DNA of 64,000 nt from NCBI GenBank assembly GCA_964483455.1, contig CAZACK010000001.1, forward strand, positions 1 to 64,000, given 5' to 3'. Numbering within the stretch: the stretch's first letter is position 1; each line of letters begins with the position of its first letter. Made by a program: the position numbers and the translations under genes. The notes under the pieces were generated by a model. It worked only from the letters and a program-made list of their open reading frames with translations, searched no databases and was not told the DNA's origin. Source of the stretch: CAYZJD01 sp964483455. GTDB lineage: Bacteria > Acidobacteriota > Terriglobia > Bryobacterales > Bryobacteraceae. Below, in pieces: positions 1 through 8,227 of the stretch.

Positions 1-2
1 CC

Positions 3-584
3 GACAACCGCCTGCTCGGCGTGTTCCAGCTTGTCGGCATCCCGCCGGCGCCGCGAGGAATTCCGCAGATCGAGGTCGGCTTCGACATCGACGCCAATGG
101 AATCCTGAATGTCACTGCCAAGGACCGGGCGACCAACAACGAGCAGAAGATCACCATCACTTCCTCGTCAGGGCTGAGCAAGGACGAAGTGGAGAAGGTG
201 GCGCGCGACGCCGAGTCGCACGCCGCCGAGGACCGGCGGCGGCGGGACGAGGTGGAAGCCCGCAATCGCGCCGACGCCATGGTCTACAACGTCGAGAAGA
301 TGCTCAAGGAGCACCGCTCGAAGATCAGCGACGCCGAGGCCAGGGAGATCGAGTCGGCCCTGGAAGAATGCAAGCGCTCGATCAAGGACGGAACCGTGGA
401 GCGGATCAACACGGCCACCGACAAGCTGACGCGGGCCAGTCACAAGCTGGCCGAGGCGATGTACCGGGCCGCGGGGCCGCAGCCGGGCGGGCCGGAGCCG
501 CCGCCGGAGAGCGGTTCTCGCGAGAAGCCCAAGGACAACGTGGTTGACGCCGAGTTCGTGGACGTGGACGACAAGAAGAAATAA
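3..584 (+). CDS. dnaK: Chaperone DnaK (Hsp70), C-terminal part, 5' end outside window
   Basis: The frame is open from the window edge, so this is the 3' third of a larger gene. The first residues match the end of the Hsp70 beta substrate-binding domain (GIPPAPRGIPQIEVGFDID, then NGILNVTAKD). A charged alpha-helical lid follows, then a Pro/Gly-rich linker and an acidic tail ending DAEFVDVDDKKK, which resembles the usual DnaK C-terminus. Known role: ATP-driven folding chaperone in the cytoplasm, working with DnaJ and GrpE. dnaJ starts 12 bp downstream and an HspR-type repressor follows, so the three are probably one heat-shock operon. No grpE lies between dnaK and dnaJ. Confidence 0.96.
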   Translation, partial: DNRLLGVFQLVGIPPAPRGIPQIEVGFDIDANGILNVTAKDRATNNEQKITITSSSGLSKDEVEKVARDAESHAAEDRRRRDEVEARNRADAMVYNVEKMLKEHRSKISDAEAREIESALEECKRSIKDGTVERINTATDKLTRASHKLAEAMYRAAGPQPGGPEPPPESGSREKPKDNVVDAEFVDVDDKKK

Positions 585-596
585 GGAGGCAGGAGG

Positions 597-1745
597 ATGC
601 CTGCCGGCCCGGACTACTACGCGACGCTCGGCGTCCGCCGGGACGCCAAGCCGGAGGATATCCGGAAGGCGTACCGGCGGCTGGCGCGGAAACACCACCC
701 CGACTTGAATCCTGGGGACAAAGCCTCCGAAGAGAGGTTCAAGTCCATCCAGGAAGCCTACGATGTCCTCAGCGATCCGAAGAAGAAGCAGATGTTCGAC
801 CAGTTCGGCTTTTACTCGGCGACAGGCTTCCCCGGCGCCGAGGCGCATCCGCAGGGACCGGGGATGGGCTTCGGCGGGTTCGACTTCGGAGATTTCTTCA
901 GCCGGGCGAGCGGCGGCGGGGCGGCCGCCGGCGGCGGAGCGTCGTTCGGCGACATCTTCAGCCAGTTCTTCGGCGGCGCCCGACGGGAACAGGCAGCGCC
1001 GGAGAAGGGCGCCGACCTCGAGTACGCACTGGACATCGACTTCTGGCAGGCGATTCGCGGCACGCAGATTCGCCTGAACATCACCCGGAACGAGGCGTGT
1101 GACGCCTGCGGCGGCAGCGGCCGCCAGGGCGGCCAGTCATCCACCTGCCCCGAATGCAAAGGAACGGGCAACGTCACGCAGATGGCGGGCGTGATGCGGT
1201 TCAGCCTGACGTGCCCGCGCTGCGGAGGCTCCGGCAAGCTGCGGAACGCCTGTCCGAAATGCCATGGGGACGGCAGATTGCCCGGCGTCGAATCGGTGGA
1301 GGTGCGCATCCCGCAGGGCATCAAGTCCGGCGACCGGCTGCGCGTTCCCGGCAAGGGCAACGCCGGAAGCCAAGGCGCGCCGCCGGGCGACCTGTACATC
1401 ACCGCCCGCGTCGAGCCGCATCCGTTCTTTGAGCGCGACGGCGACAACATCCTGATCCGGGTACCGATCACCATCACCGAGGCCGGGCTGGGCGCCAAGA
1501 TCGAGGTGCCGACCATCGACGGCCGGGCGCTCCTCAAGGTCCCGCAAGGCACGCAGAACGGCCAGAAGATGCGTCTCCGCGAAAAGGGCGTGTTCAACGC
1601 CCGGAAGGGCACGCGCGGCGACCAGATCGTCGAAGTCCTCGTTCAGGCGCCAAAGGTGCGAGATGAGCGCACCAAGGAGATCCTGCGGGAGCTTGCTTCG
1701 CTCAACCCCGAGGACCCGCGCGCGGAGATCTGGGCGAAGGTGTAG
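597..1745 (+). CDS. dnaJ: Co-chaperone DnaJ (Hsp40)
   Basis: 382 aa, usual type I DnaJ length. The N-terminal J domain (about residues 5-72) carries the HPD motif at 34-36, which stimulates DnaK ATPase. A Gly/Phe-rich stretch (about 80-130) follows. Then come four zinc-binding CxxCxGxG repeats (CDACGGSG, CPECKGTG, CPRCGGSG, CPKCHGDG) and two beta C-terminal substrate-binding domains. A strong GGAGG ribosome site precedes the ATG. It lies 12 bp after dnaK and 3 bp before the HspR gene, supporting one transcript. Role: delivers unfolded proteins to DnaK in the cytoplasm. Confidence 0.97.
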   Translation: MPAGPDYYATLGVRRDAKPEDIRKAYRRLARKHHPDLNPGDKASEERFKSIQEAYDVLSDPKKKQMFDQFGFYSATGFPGAEAHPQGPGMGFGGFDFGDFFSRASGGGAAAGGGASFGDIFSQFFGGARREQAAPEKGADLEYALDIDFWQAIRGTQIRLNITRNEACDACGGSGRQGGQSSTCPECKGTGNVTQMAGVMRFSLTCPRCGGSGKLRNACPKCHGDGRLPGVESVEVRIPQGIKSGDRLRVPGKGNAGSQGAPPGDLYITARVEPHPFFERDGDNILIRVPITITEAGLGAKIEVPTIDGRALLKVPQGTQNGQKMRLREKGVFNARKGTRGDQIVEVLVQAPKVRDERTKEILRELASLNPEDPRAEIWAKV

Positions 1746-1748
1746 CCG

Positions 1749-2156
1749 ATGGCCAGGAAACGCACCAGGGTGGCCTACATGATCTCGGCGGTGGCCGATC
1801 AGTACCAGCTTCACCCGCAAACGCTGCGGCTGTACGAGCGCGAGGGTCTGCTCAAACCGTCGCGCAGTGAGGGCAACACCCGTCTGTACACCGAAGAGGA
1901 CCTCGAGCGCCTGGAGGTGATCCTCAAGCTGACCCGCGACCTGGGCGTGAACCTGGCGGGCGTCGAGATCATCCTCAATATGCGGGAGAAGATGGCGGAG
2001 ATGCAGCGGGAGATGGAGGAGTTCGTGGCCGCGATGAACCGCGAGATCGCTGCCCATCTCCGCGCGCCCGCGGCGCAGGAGAGCACGTCGCTGATTCCGG
2101 TGTTGCGGGCGGCGCCGGTAGCGACGGGCCGGCCGGCTCGCAAGCAGCGGGCGTAA
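1749..2156 (+). CDS. hspR: MerR-family heat-shock repressor, HspR-like
   Basis: 135 aa. An N-terminal MerR-type winged HTH (about residues 9-75) has the hallmark HPQTLRLYEREGLLKPSRS and NTRLYTEEDLERL segments. A helical dimerisation region (about 85-118, rich in M, E and R) follows, then a short basic tail. HspR proteins repress dnaK operons by binding inverted repeats (HAIR) upstream of dnaK, often with DnaK as co-repressor. Placement directly after dnaJ, 3 bp away, is the arrangement known from actinobacteria and supports this. The operator would lie upstream of dnaK, outside the window. Confidence 0.88.
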   Translation: MARKRTRVAYMISAVADQYQLHPQTLRLYEREGLLKPSRSEGNTRLYTEEDLERLEVILKLTRDLGVNLAGVEIILNMREKMAEMQREMEEFVAAMNREIAAHLRAPAAQESTSLIPVLRAAPVATGRPARKQRA

Positions 2157-2238
2157 CGGCTGGCAGGCCGCCAGGCTCCGATTTCTCCGTACCCCCGGCT
2201 CGAACCCGACGCGTCTTTCATGGCGTGAGGCAAACGCC

Positions 2239-2766
2239 ATGCGAGCAACGCTCCTAAGCAGTTGGCTGTTGGCGAACCTTGCGGCCGCTGCCCCTGAGAC
2301 TTTCGGGCCTCAGAAGGCAGCCATCGTTCTCACCCACGACGATGAGGACGACCGCGACTTTGACGAGCGGCGCCGGGGGCCGGATGACGGACACTTTGGC
2401 CGAGGCGATCCCCACGATCGCCAGGGCTACTACCGAAGCGGCCGAGGGGGAGCGTACACTCCCGTCAACCGCGCCATCCGCGACCTGGAGTTCATGGCCT
2501 CGCGCTCCTATGCCGATCATCACGAACACAACCACTTCCGGCGCGCGATTCGCGAGCTGTATCGCTTCGAGGACCGCTGGCGGCGCGGGCGATTCGACAA
2601 GGGCCGTCTCGACGAAGCCATCGAGAACATCAACCACCTGGCCCACGCCGACCAAATCCACCCTCGCGACCGCGCGCGGCTCCGCGGGCATCTCTACGAT
2701 CTGCGCCGGTTCCGGTCCGAGCGCGGGCGATATGGATACTGGCCGGATGATCGATACGGGTGGTGA
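2239..2766 (+). CDS. Small secreted Arg/Asp/His-rich hypothetical protein
   Basis: 175 aa. A short hydrophobic N-terminus (MRATLLSSWLLANLAAAAP) looks like a signal peptide with cleavage near residue 19. A strongly charged segment follows (DDEDDRDFDERRRGPDDG). The C-terminal half (about 75-165) is helical, with repeated pattern residues (RAIRDLEFM, RRAIRELYRFEDRW, EAIENINHL, RDRARLRGHLYDLRRF). I do not recognise a named family; small secreted proteins of this composition are common in Acidobacteriota. Its stop is 1 bp from the end of the convergent lipoprotein gene. Function unknown. Confidence 0.7.
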   Translation: MRATLLSSWLLANLAAAAPETFGPQKAAIVLTHDDEDDRDFDERRRGPDDGHFGRGDPHDRQGYYRSGRGGAYTPVNRAIRDLEFMASRSYADHHEHNHFRRAIRELYRFEDRWRRGRFDKGRLDEAIENINHLAHADQIHPRDRARLRGHLYDLRRFRSERGRYGYWPDDRYGW

Positions 2767-2767
2767 T

Positions 2768-3391
2768 CTACCGCAGCGTCTGTAAATACAGCCCGGTGCT
2801 GGCATCCACCAGGATCGAGAAGTTGCTGGTGGAGACCGACTCGCCCCAGACGACCCGCCAGGCGGGGTTCGGGAATCGCTCGGTGGCTTCTAACAGAAAC
2901 AGGACGTTCTTGTCGGGGTTCTTGTTGGCGTAGGCCGCGCCCTTACCCTGGGTCAAGGCGGTCTTGTAAACGGCGTCAGTGTCCGTCTTGAGAGCGGCGA
3001 TCAGGAAGGGCTTCGGCCGGCCGCTGTAGCTTTCTTCCAGGCCCGCAAAGACCCCCTTGTGAAGATTTCCCGGCGCCTCGATCACCGAGTACGTGTACGT
3101 TCTCGCCTTGTTGCGGCTTGGAGATATGAACGTCGCCTCCCACGCGCCGGATTTTCCCGGCTCCGCTTTGACCTCGGGCAAATGGATGCTTCGCACCCGC
3201 AAGCCCTGACAGTCGAGCGCCCAGCCTCGCGCCGCCGAGAACATCTGGTGAAACGCCCAGCGCCCGGTCACCGGCGCCGGCGGCTTCTCCGGCTCCTTGG
3301 GCTTTTCGGTGACTGGCTTCGGCGACTCGCCACAACCGGCCAGCAGCAACAGCAACACGGCGGAGAGGAACGTGGTGGACCGCGGTTTCAT
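2768..3391 (-). CDS. Putative outer-membrane or periplasmic lipoprotein
   Basis: 207 aa. The N-terminus is a lipoprotein signal peptide: a basic start, a leucine-rich core and the lipobox LLAGC with the acylated cysteine at residue 20. A Pro/Lys/Glu linker (KPVTEKPKEPEKPPAPVTG) tethers a mixed alpha/beta domain of about 160 residues with no motif I can name. The next gene upstream on the same strand, the DUF3999 gene, ends 54 bp away across a hairpin (3439-3459), so co-transcription is possible but uncertain. Function unknown. Confidence 0.75.
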   Translation of the reverse strand: MKPRSTTFLSAVLLLLLAGCGESPKPVTEKPKEPEKPPAPVTGRWAFHQMFSAARGWALDCQGLRVRSIHLPEVKAEPGKSGAWEATFISPSRNKARTYTYSVIEAPGNLHKGVFAGLEESYSGRPKPFLIAALKTDTDAVYKTALTQGKGAAYANKNPDKNVLFLLEATERFPNPAWRVVWGESVSTSNFSILVDASTGLYLQTLR

Positions 3392-3438
3392 GTTGAAATG
3401 CTACCGCTGTCCGCAGGGAGGGGCAAGCCTTTTGCCTT

Positions 3439-3459
3439 GCGCAGGTCAGCGACCTGCGC
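3439..3459. repeat. Stem-loop at the end of the DUF3999 gene
   Basis: Perfect 9-bp inverted repeat GCGCAGGTC / GACCTGCGC with a 3-nt loop (AGC). It overlaps the stop codon of the minus-strand DUF3999 gene. No T-tract follows on either strand, so a simple intrinsic terminator is not clear. The form (GC-rich short palindrome between genes) resembles REP-type repeats, or it may protect the 3' end of the mRNA. Confidence 0.5.
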
Positions 3460-4672
3460 CGCCCGCCCTCCCCAACAAACGAACGGCCAAGTACGCCATC
3501 AACCCGATGGACGCGGCCAGAACGGCATAGAGCAGCGCGGGATGACGCTCCGTCCACGGCTTGACGGGAGCGGGCGGCGGGCGAAACAAGGCATTGAACA
3601 CCACCGCGCCGGCCGCCAGAACGGCTTCCTCCTCCGGAGCCCGGCGCGACAGCAGTTCCGCGAGATCGTAGGAAGGCTGCTTCGCCTTCTCGAAGCCGAA
3701 GTACAAGCGATACTCGCCGGCGGCCGGCGGGACGAATCTCACCCGGCGCTCGAGCGTCGAAAGCCTGATCCCGCGCACCCGCAGCGGCTGGTCGTCCCGG
3801 TTGAAGATGCGCAGCCGCAGGTAGCGGTTGTGGCGCTCGGGGAAAGCGATCTCCGGCGACTCCTCCGGAGGCAGGCGGCTGATCATGCCCCTCGCCACAA
3901 AGGTCCACACCTTGCCATCGGCGCTGGTCTCCACTTCACACACGCGATGGAACGCGGCCGTCTCGCTTTCGATCGCCGCACGGTCGTGCGGCAAGCCGGC
4001 GCGCCCGAGGTCCAGCGTCAGGAGTGTGGATTTGGTTTCCGCGTCTTCGATTCGCACGGGCGTGAGGACGGCGATTTCCTCCCGCCGGGCCGGCCGGTCC
4101 TGCCGCCACTTGAGCCAGGACTGCCGGACGAAATCGAGGTCCGCGCGTTCGTGGAAGGTCGCGCGGACGTAGCGGCGCGTGGAGACGGGGTAGTCCACTT
4201 CGAGAACGGACACGCGGCGATCGCCCTCGGAGAAATCGAAGACGGACGCGCCTTTCCGGGCGACCGCCCAGCGGCGCCCGTCGTCGCTGGTCTCGATGAG
4301 CACGCTGGTCCGGAAGTTCTTCGCCGAGGTCGCGATCCGCAGGCGATTGTGCCGGACCGGTTCGGGCAGGCGCAACGTAAGCCGAAGATCGCCTGCGGCG
4401 ACGATCCTGTCCAGCACCTCCGGCGAGACCTCCTGCTCCAGCACCTTTTCGTGGATCGTCTCCAGGACGTAAGGGATCTCCTCGCCGTCGCGGACGAGGC
4501 GGAGATCGGCCAGGTCCGGGCGCGTCCAATCATAGACAGCACGGTCAATCTTCACCGCGCAAACACCGCCCGGAGCGGCCACTTGCACGGCGCGGTAGGC
4601 GCGGTAGCTCGATGGCTCGAAGGCGCCGCTGAGCAGCGCCGCGGCCACGCCGCTAAGGGCCAGCCTTCTCAT
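3446..4672 (-). CDS. DUF3999-family exported protein with C-terminal membrane anchor
   Basis: 408 aa. There is a signal-like N-terminus (RRLALSGVAAALLSGAFEP), a long beta-rich region with two discoidin/galactose-binding-like halves (for example RLRIATSAKNFRTSVLIETS and NRYLRLRIFNRDDQPLRV), and one C-terminal transmembrane helix (about 375-398). This is the DUF3999 layout. The neighbouring DUF2339 gene overlaps its start by 20 bp; DUF2339/DUF3999 pairs recur in many Gram-negatives. Inference: the two form an envelope complex whose substrate is unknown, with the beta domains in the periplasm. Confidence 0.82.
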   Translation of the reverse strand: MRRLALSGVAAALLSGAFEPSSYRAYRAVQVAAPGGVCAVKIDRAVYDWTRPDLADLRLVRDGEEIPYVLETIHEKVLEQEVSPEVLDRIVAAGDLRLTLRLPEPVRHNRLRIATSAKNFRTSVLIETSDDGRRWAVARKGASVFDFSEGDRRVSVLEVDYPVSTRRYVRATFHERADLDFVRQSWLKWRQDRPARREEIAVLTPVRIEDAETKSTLLTLDLGRAGLPHDRAAIESETAAFHRVCEVETSADGKVWTFVARGMISRLPPEESPEIAFPERHNRYLRLRIFNRDDQPLRVRGIRLSTLERRVRFVPPAAGEYRLYFGFEKAKQPSYDLAELLSRRAPEEEAVLAAGAVVFNALFRPPPAPVKPWTERHPALLYAVLAASIGLMAYLAVRLLGRAGGAGR

Positions 4673-6710
4673 GCTTCCACCAGTTTTCGATCTTGTCGCG
4701 ATAGCGGGAGTAAAGAAACGAAGTGAGCAGCAGCAGCGCTCCCAGCACGGTGAATGCGATGACCCGGTAGACGCGGCGGAGCTGCCACACGTCGTACAAG
4801 TAGAGCTTCAGGACGACAACCCCCACCAGGCCGAGGCCGAGAACGCGACTTACTCCGGAACGGGCGGCGACGCCGAGGCCCACTAACAGGAGCGCGTAGG
4901 ACATCAGCAGGATGGAAATGGCGGCGCTGCGAAGGCTGACCACGTTCTCGGCGGCCGCCGTGCGATCGGCCCAGCCGGCGGCCTCCAGAATCAGCGCCCA
5001 GAGCAGAACCGCGTGTCCGGCGACATAAGCCGCCAGCTTCTCCCGGTTCTCGGCCAGCCAGCGCGACGCGCCCCAGAAGCTGAGCGCCGACACGGCGAAC
5101 GTCAGGAAGCGGAGATTCCCGATTGCCGCATAGGCCGCCGCATCGGGCAGGAGGAATGCATCGAGGAACGCAAGCCGGATCAAGGCGAGGGCGAACACCA
5201 CGAACGCCGCGTATTTCAGGCTCGCGGAGCCCGTGCCGCGGGCGATCCACACCAGCGCCGCCGCCTCCAGGGACCAGGCGATGGTGATGCGGTAGCCGGT
5301 GAACTGGACGGGGGCGGCGAGCGTGAGGAACACCAGCGCCAGGCCCGCGCACAGCAACACCGGACGCAGGTCGCGGCGGTCCGCGGGCTGGCGGCTCCAC
5401 AGTACGTAGCCGGTCCCGAGGTGCAAGGCGCCGAGGGCGACGGTGAACATTCCCAGGTACGCCTGGTAATCCGGCCACAGCAGGTGATGGCAGATGCTGT
5501 AATAGGCGAGCCCGTTCATCACAACCAGGGCGAGTTCCGGCGCCGTCGCGGCCGTTCGCTGGCGGAGCACGCGCCAGGGGATCCACGCCAGGAACAGGAG
5601 CAGCGCCGCGGTCAGCCAGAGCAGCACCGCGCCGCCCGGACGCGGAACCGGCAGGCCGCCGTACCAGGCGAATGCCAACAGCCAGAAAGCGCTCAGGCTC
5701 GTGGCCGCCAGCAGCGGGCGGTTCCGCCAGGATGCGATCGCCAGCCCGGCGGCGGACACCGCCAAGGCCAGCGGAGGCCACGCGGCCCGTCCTTCCCATA
5801 CGGCCAGCAACGCGACTATCGTGAGGACCTGGGAGGCATACGGCGAAAACATCGAGCGCGACACGGCGAACAATGCGTAGAAGGCCAGCGGCCAGAATGT
5901 CGCCGGGAATTCCTTTCCCCGCTGGAAGTGCCCGGCGTACCACGCGACATACAGAATGGCCGTGCCTGCCAGCGCCAATATCTCGATTCGCCGCCAGTTT
6001 CTCCGGCCTGAGGCCCACAGGGCGCCGAGGTTGAGCAGCAGCACATAGCCGAAGAGGAACCACGGACGATCCTCACCGGTGCTGAGCAAGGGCGGAGTGG
6101 CGTAGCCGCCCAAGAGTCCGAGCACCAGAATCGCAGCGGCGTCATAGCGCAGCGCGAGCCCGCCGGCGAGCGCGGTGGTCAAGGTCATGAGGAAGAACGC
6201 CAACGCCTGCGGAACCAGCTTGTAGAATCCAAAGGAGGCATAGAAGGAAAGGTAGAGAACGGCGACGCCGAGCCCGCACAGGCCCTGGGAATAGATGCGA
6301 TGGCCCGAGCGGCTGGTCCGTTCCGCCAGGCCGAGACTCAGGAAGCCCGCCAGCACGCCGAGGATCACCCGTCCGGCTTCGCCGATCCAGCGGTTGTCAA
6401 CGGCGTACTTGAAAAAGAACGCCGCCGCGAGGATCATGGTGACGACGCCGACGCGATTGATCCAGGTGAGGCCGAGGCGAGTTTCGAGGCGGCGCGTTTC
6501 CGGCTCGTGCGGGGGCGCCGCCGGGACTGCCGCCGGCGGCGGCTCGACGGGCGCGGCAGGGGCTGGTGCGGCCGGTGGAGCGGTGACCGTTTCCAGGTTC
6601 AGGGCCCGCTCGACGACCGACAGGCGAGCCTCGATCGAGTCGAGACGCCGCAGCACCCGCACGATCGCCTCGCTCAGGGCATCCATGCGATCGTTCGCGG
6701 GGTCCGCCAC
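4653..6710 (-). CDS. DUF2339 multi-pass membrane protein
   Basis: 685 aa. A short N-terminal coiled coil (about 5-45, LDSIEARLSVVERALNLE) and a Pro/Ala linker (about 45-75) precede some twenty hydrophobic segments that fill the rest of the protein. The order of cytoplasmic coiled coil, linker and polytopic membrane domain is typical of DUF2339. It is the first gene of a pair with the DUF3999 gene (20-bp overlap, translational coupling likely). The family is large and common but has no agreed function. The 141-bp gap to the divergent TPR gene must hold the promoter. Confidence 0.85.
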   Translation of the reverse strand: MADPANDRMDALSEAIVRVLRRLDSIEARLSVVERALNLETVTAPPAAPAPAAPVEPPPAAVPAAPPHEPETRRLETRLGLTWINRVGVVTMILAAAFFFKYAVDNRWIGEAGRVILGVLAGFLSLGLAERTSRSGHRIYSQGLCGLGVAVLYLSFYASFGFYKLVPQALAFFLMTLTTALAGGLALRYDAAAILVLGLLGGYATPPLLSTGEDRPWFLFGYVLLLNLGALWASGRRNWRRIEILALAGTAILYVAWYAGHFQRGKEFPATFWPLAFYALFAVSRSMFSPYASQVLTIVALLAVWEGRAAWPPLALAVSAAGLAIASWRNRPLLAATSLSAFWLLAFAWYGGLPVPRPGGAVLLWLTAALLLFLAWIPWRVLRQRTAATAPELALVVMNGLAYYSICHHLLWPDYQAYLGMFTVALGALHLGTGYVLWSRQPADRRDLRPVLLCAGLALVFLTLAAPVQFTGYRITIAWSLEAAALVWIARGTGSASLKYAAFVVFALALIRLAFLDAFLLPDAAAYAAIGNLRFLTFAVSALSFWGASRWLAENREKLAAYVAGHAVLLWALILEAAGWADRTAAAENVVSLRSAAISILLMSYALLLVGLGVAARSGVSRVLGLGLVGVVVLKLYLYDVWQLRRVYRVIAFTVLGALLLLTSFLYSRYRDKIENWWKHEKAGP

Positions 6711-6851
6711 AGACTGATAGTGTAGTGCAAGCGGATACGCGCGGCGCGCCTCACACGGCGCGGAAGAAGGTGTAGGGTGTCAGCCGGTACAATTCCGGCG
6801 GGGGGATCGCTTTTTTGTGCCATAATGGAGGCACCTTAAGCGAGGTACCCC

Positions 6852-8162
6852 ATGGCTACACAGCACGTGATTCGCGCCGGGGCCGTCCTGGTCGCGGGAC
6901 TCCTTTTCTCTCTGGAGGCTCTCCAGGCGCAAGCGCCGCCGGGAGGTGGCGGTGGAGGCGGAGCGGGCGGCGCCGGCGGCGCCGGCGCAGGCGGGGGTCG
7001 CACCACCGGGCCTTCCACTCCCGGTGGGTCGCCGCTTCCCGGCAGTCGCGAGCGCGGGGAGATCCCGGGCGAGCAGCCGACTCCGTTCCCGGAGATGCGG
7101 CGGCCGCTCTTCCTGGCCGGCAAAGTCATGATGGAGGACGGCACGCCTCCGCCGGATTCGGTCCTGATCGAGCGTGTCTGCAACGGCCAGCCCCGGCCCG
7201 AAGGATACACCGACCGGAAGGGCCGCTTCAGTTTTGAGCTCGGCCGCAACACACACCTGGTAGCTGACGCCAGCGTGGGATCGATGAACGATCCGGCCTA
7301 CGAGAGTTCCTCCACGATGGGTCCGTCGAGCACCAGCCGCGGCGGCGCCAGCGCCTTCGGAGGACCCAACAGCGGGATCTCCGAGCGGGACCTGATGGGT
7401 TGCGAGCTCCGCGCGTCGCTCGCCGGATTCCGCTCCGATGTCGTCAACCTCACCGGCCGCCGCCTGCTCGACAACCCGGACGTCGGCACGATCATTCTGC
7501 ACCGCCTGGCCGGGGTGGAAGGATTCACCGTCAGCGCCACCAGCATCAACGCGCCCAAGGACGCCAAGAAAGCGTATGAGAAGGGCGTTCAGGCGCTCCA
7601 GAAACAGAAATGGGAGGACGGCCAGAAGCAGTTGCAAAAGGCGGTTGCGATCTATCCGCAGTACGCGGCTGCGTGGTTCGATCTGGGCCGCGTTTACGAG
7701 CAGCAGAACAATCTCGAAGAGGCGCGCAAGGCTTACGGCCAGGCGGTCGCCGCCGACGAGAAGTTCGTCAAGCCGTACCTTCAACTCGCCAATCTTGCGG
7801 CGCGGGAGCAGAAGTGGGAGGAGACCGCCGCCAACAGCGAGCGCGTGATGAAGCTGAACCCGTTCGATTTCCCGGGCGCCTACTTCCTCCACGCGGTTGC
7901 CGCCTATAACCTCAAGAAGCTGGATGTGGCGGAGAAGAGCTGCCGCGATGGGTTGAAGGCCGACCCGCAGCACAGGTTTCCGAAGATGGACCACGTGCTC
8001 GGCGTCATCCTGGCGCAGAAGCAGGACTTCGCCGGCGCGGCCAGGCACATGAAGAATTACCTTCAGCTCGCGCCCAACGCCTCGGATGCGGAAGTGGTGA
8101 AGTCGCAACTGGCGCAAATCGAGCAGTGGGCGAGCCAGGCGCAACCGAAGCCACAGCAGTAG
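6852..8162 (+). CDS. Secreted TPR protein with Gly-rich linker and carboxypeptidase-regulatory-like domain
   Basis: 436 aa. The signal peptide covers about 1-28 (cleavage near LQAQA). A low-complexity Gly/Ala stretch (about 30-60) follows. Then a beta-sandwich region (about 80-215) resembles carboxypeptidase regulatory domains: LAGKVMMEDGTPPPDSV, EGYTDRKGRFSF, and the later ASLAGFRSD. The C-terminal half (about 235-420) holds four or five TPR units (AWFDLGRVYEQQNNLEEARKAYGQA is typical, given here in part). This domain order is frequent in Acidobacteriota exported proteins and suggests a periplasmic or surface scaffold. No catalytic motif seen. Confidence 0.82.
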   Translation: MATQHVIRAGAVLVAGLLFSLEALQAQAPPGGGGGGGAGGAGGAGAGGGRTTGPSTPGGSPLPGSRERGEIPGEQPTPFPEMRRPLFLAGKVMMEDGTPPPDSVLIERVCNGQPRPEGYTDRKGRFSFELGRNTHLVADASVGSMNDPAYESSSTMGPSSTSRGGASAFGGPNSGISERDLMGCELRASLAGFRSDVVNLTGRRLLDNPDVGTIILHRLAGVEGFTVSATSINAPKDAKKAYEKGVQALQKQKWEDGQKQLQKAVAIYPQYAAAWFDLGRVYEQQNNLEEARKAYGQAVAADEKFVKPYLQLANLAAREQKWEETAANSERVMKLNPFDFPGAYFLHAVAAYNLKKLDVAEKSCRDGLKADPQHRFPKMDHVLGVILAQKQDFAGAARHMKNYLQLAPNASDAEVVKSQLAQIEQWASQAQPKPQQ

Positions 8163-8227
8163 CGCTGGCGGGACCGTCCTTCCGGCCGGGCCTGGACAGA
8201 CGAAAGCGCCTGCCCCACCAGAGGAGC

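Noticed and set aside
3059..4726. 555-codon plus-strand open frame opposite the DUF3999 gene
   Set aside because: No recognisable domain, Arg/Gly-rich composition, and the opposite strand encodes a recognisable family with signal peptide and membrane anchor.
6791..6826. Sigma70 promoter before the TPR gene (CATAAT at 6821)
   Set aside because: No -35 element at suitable distance; too weak to annotate.
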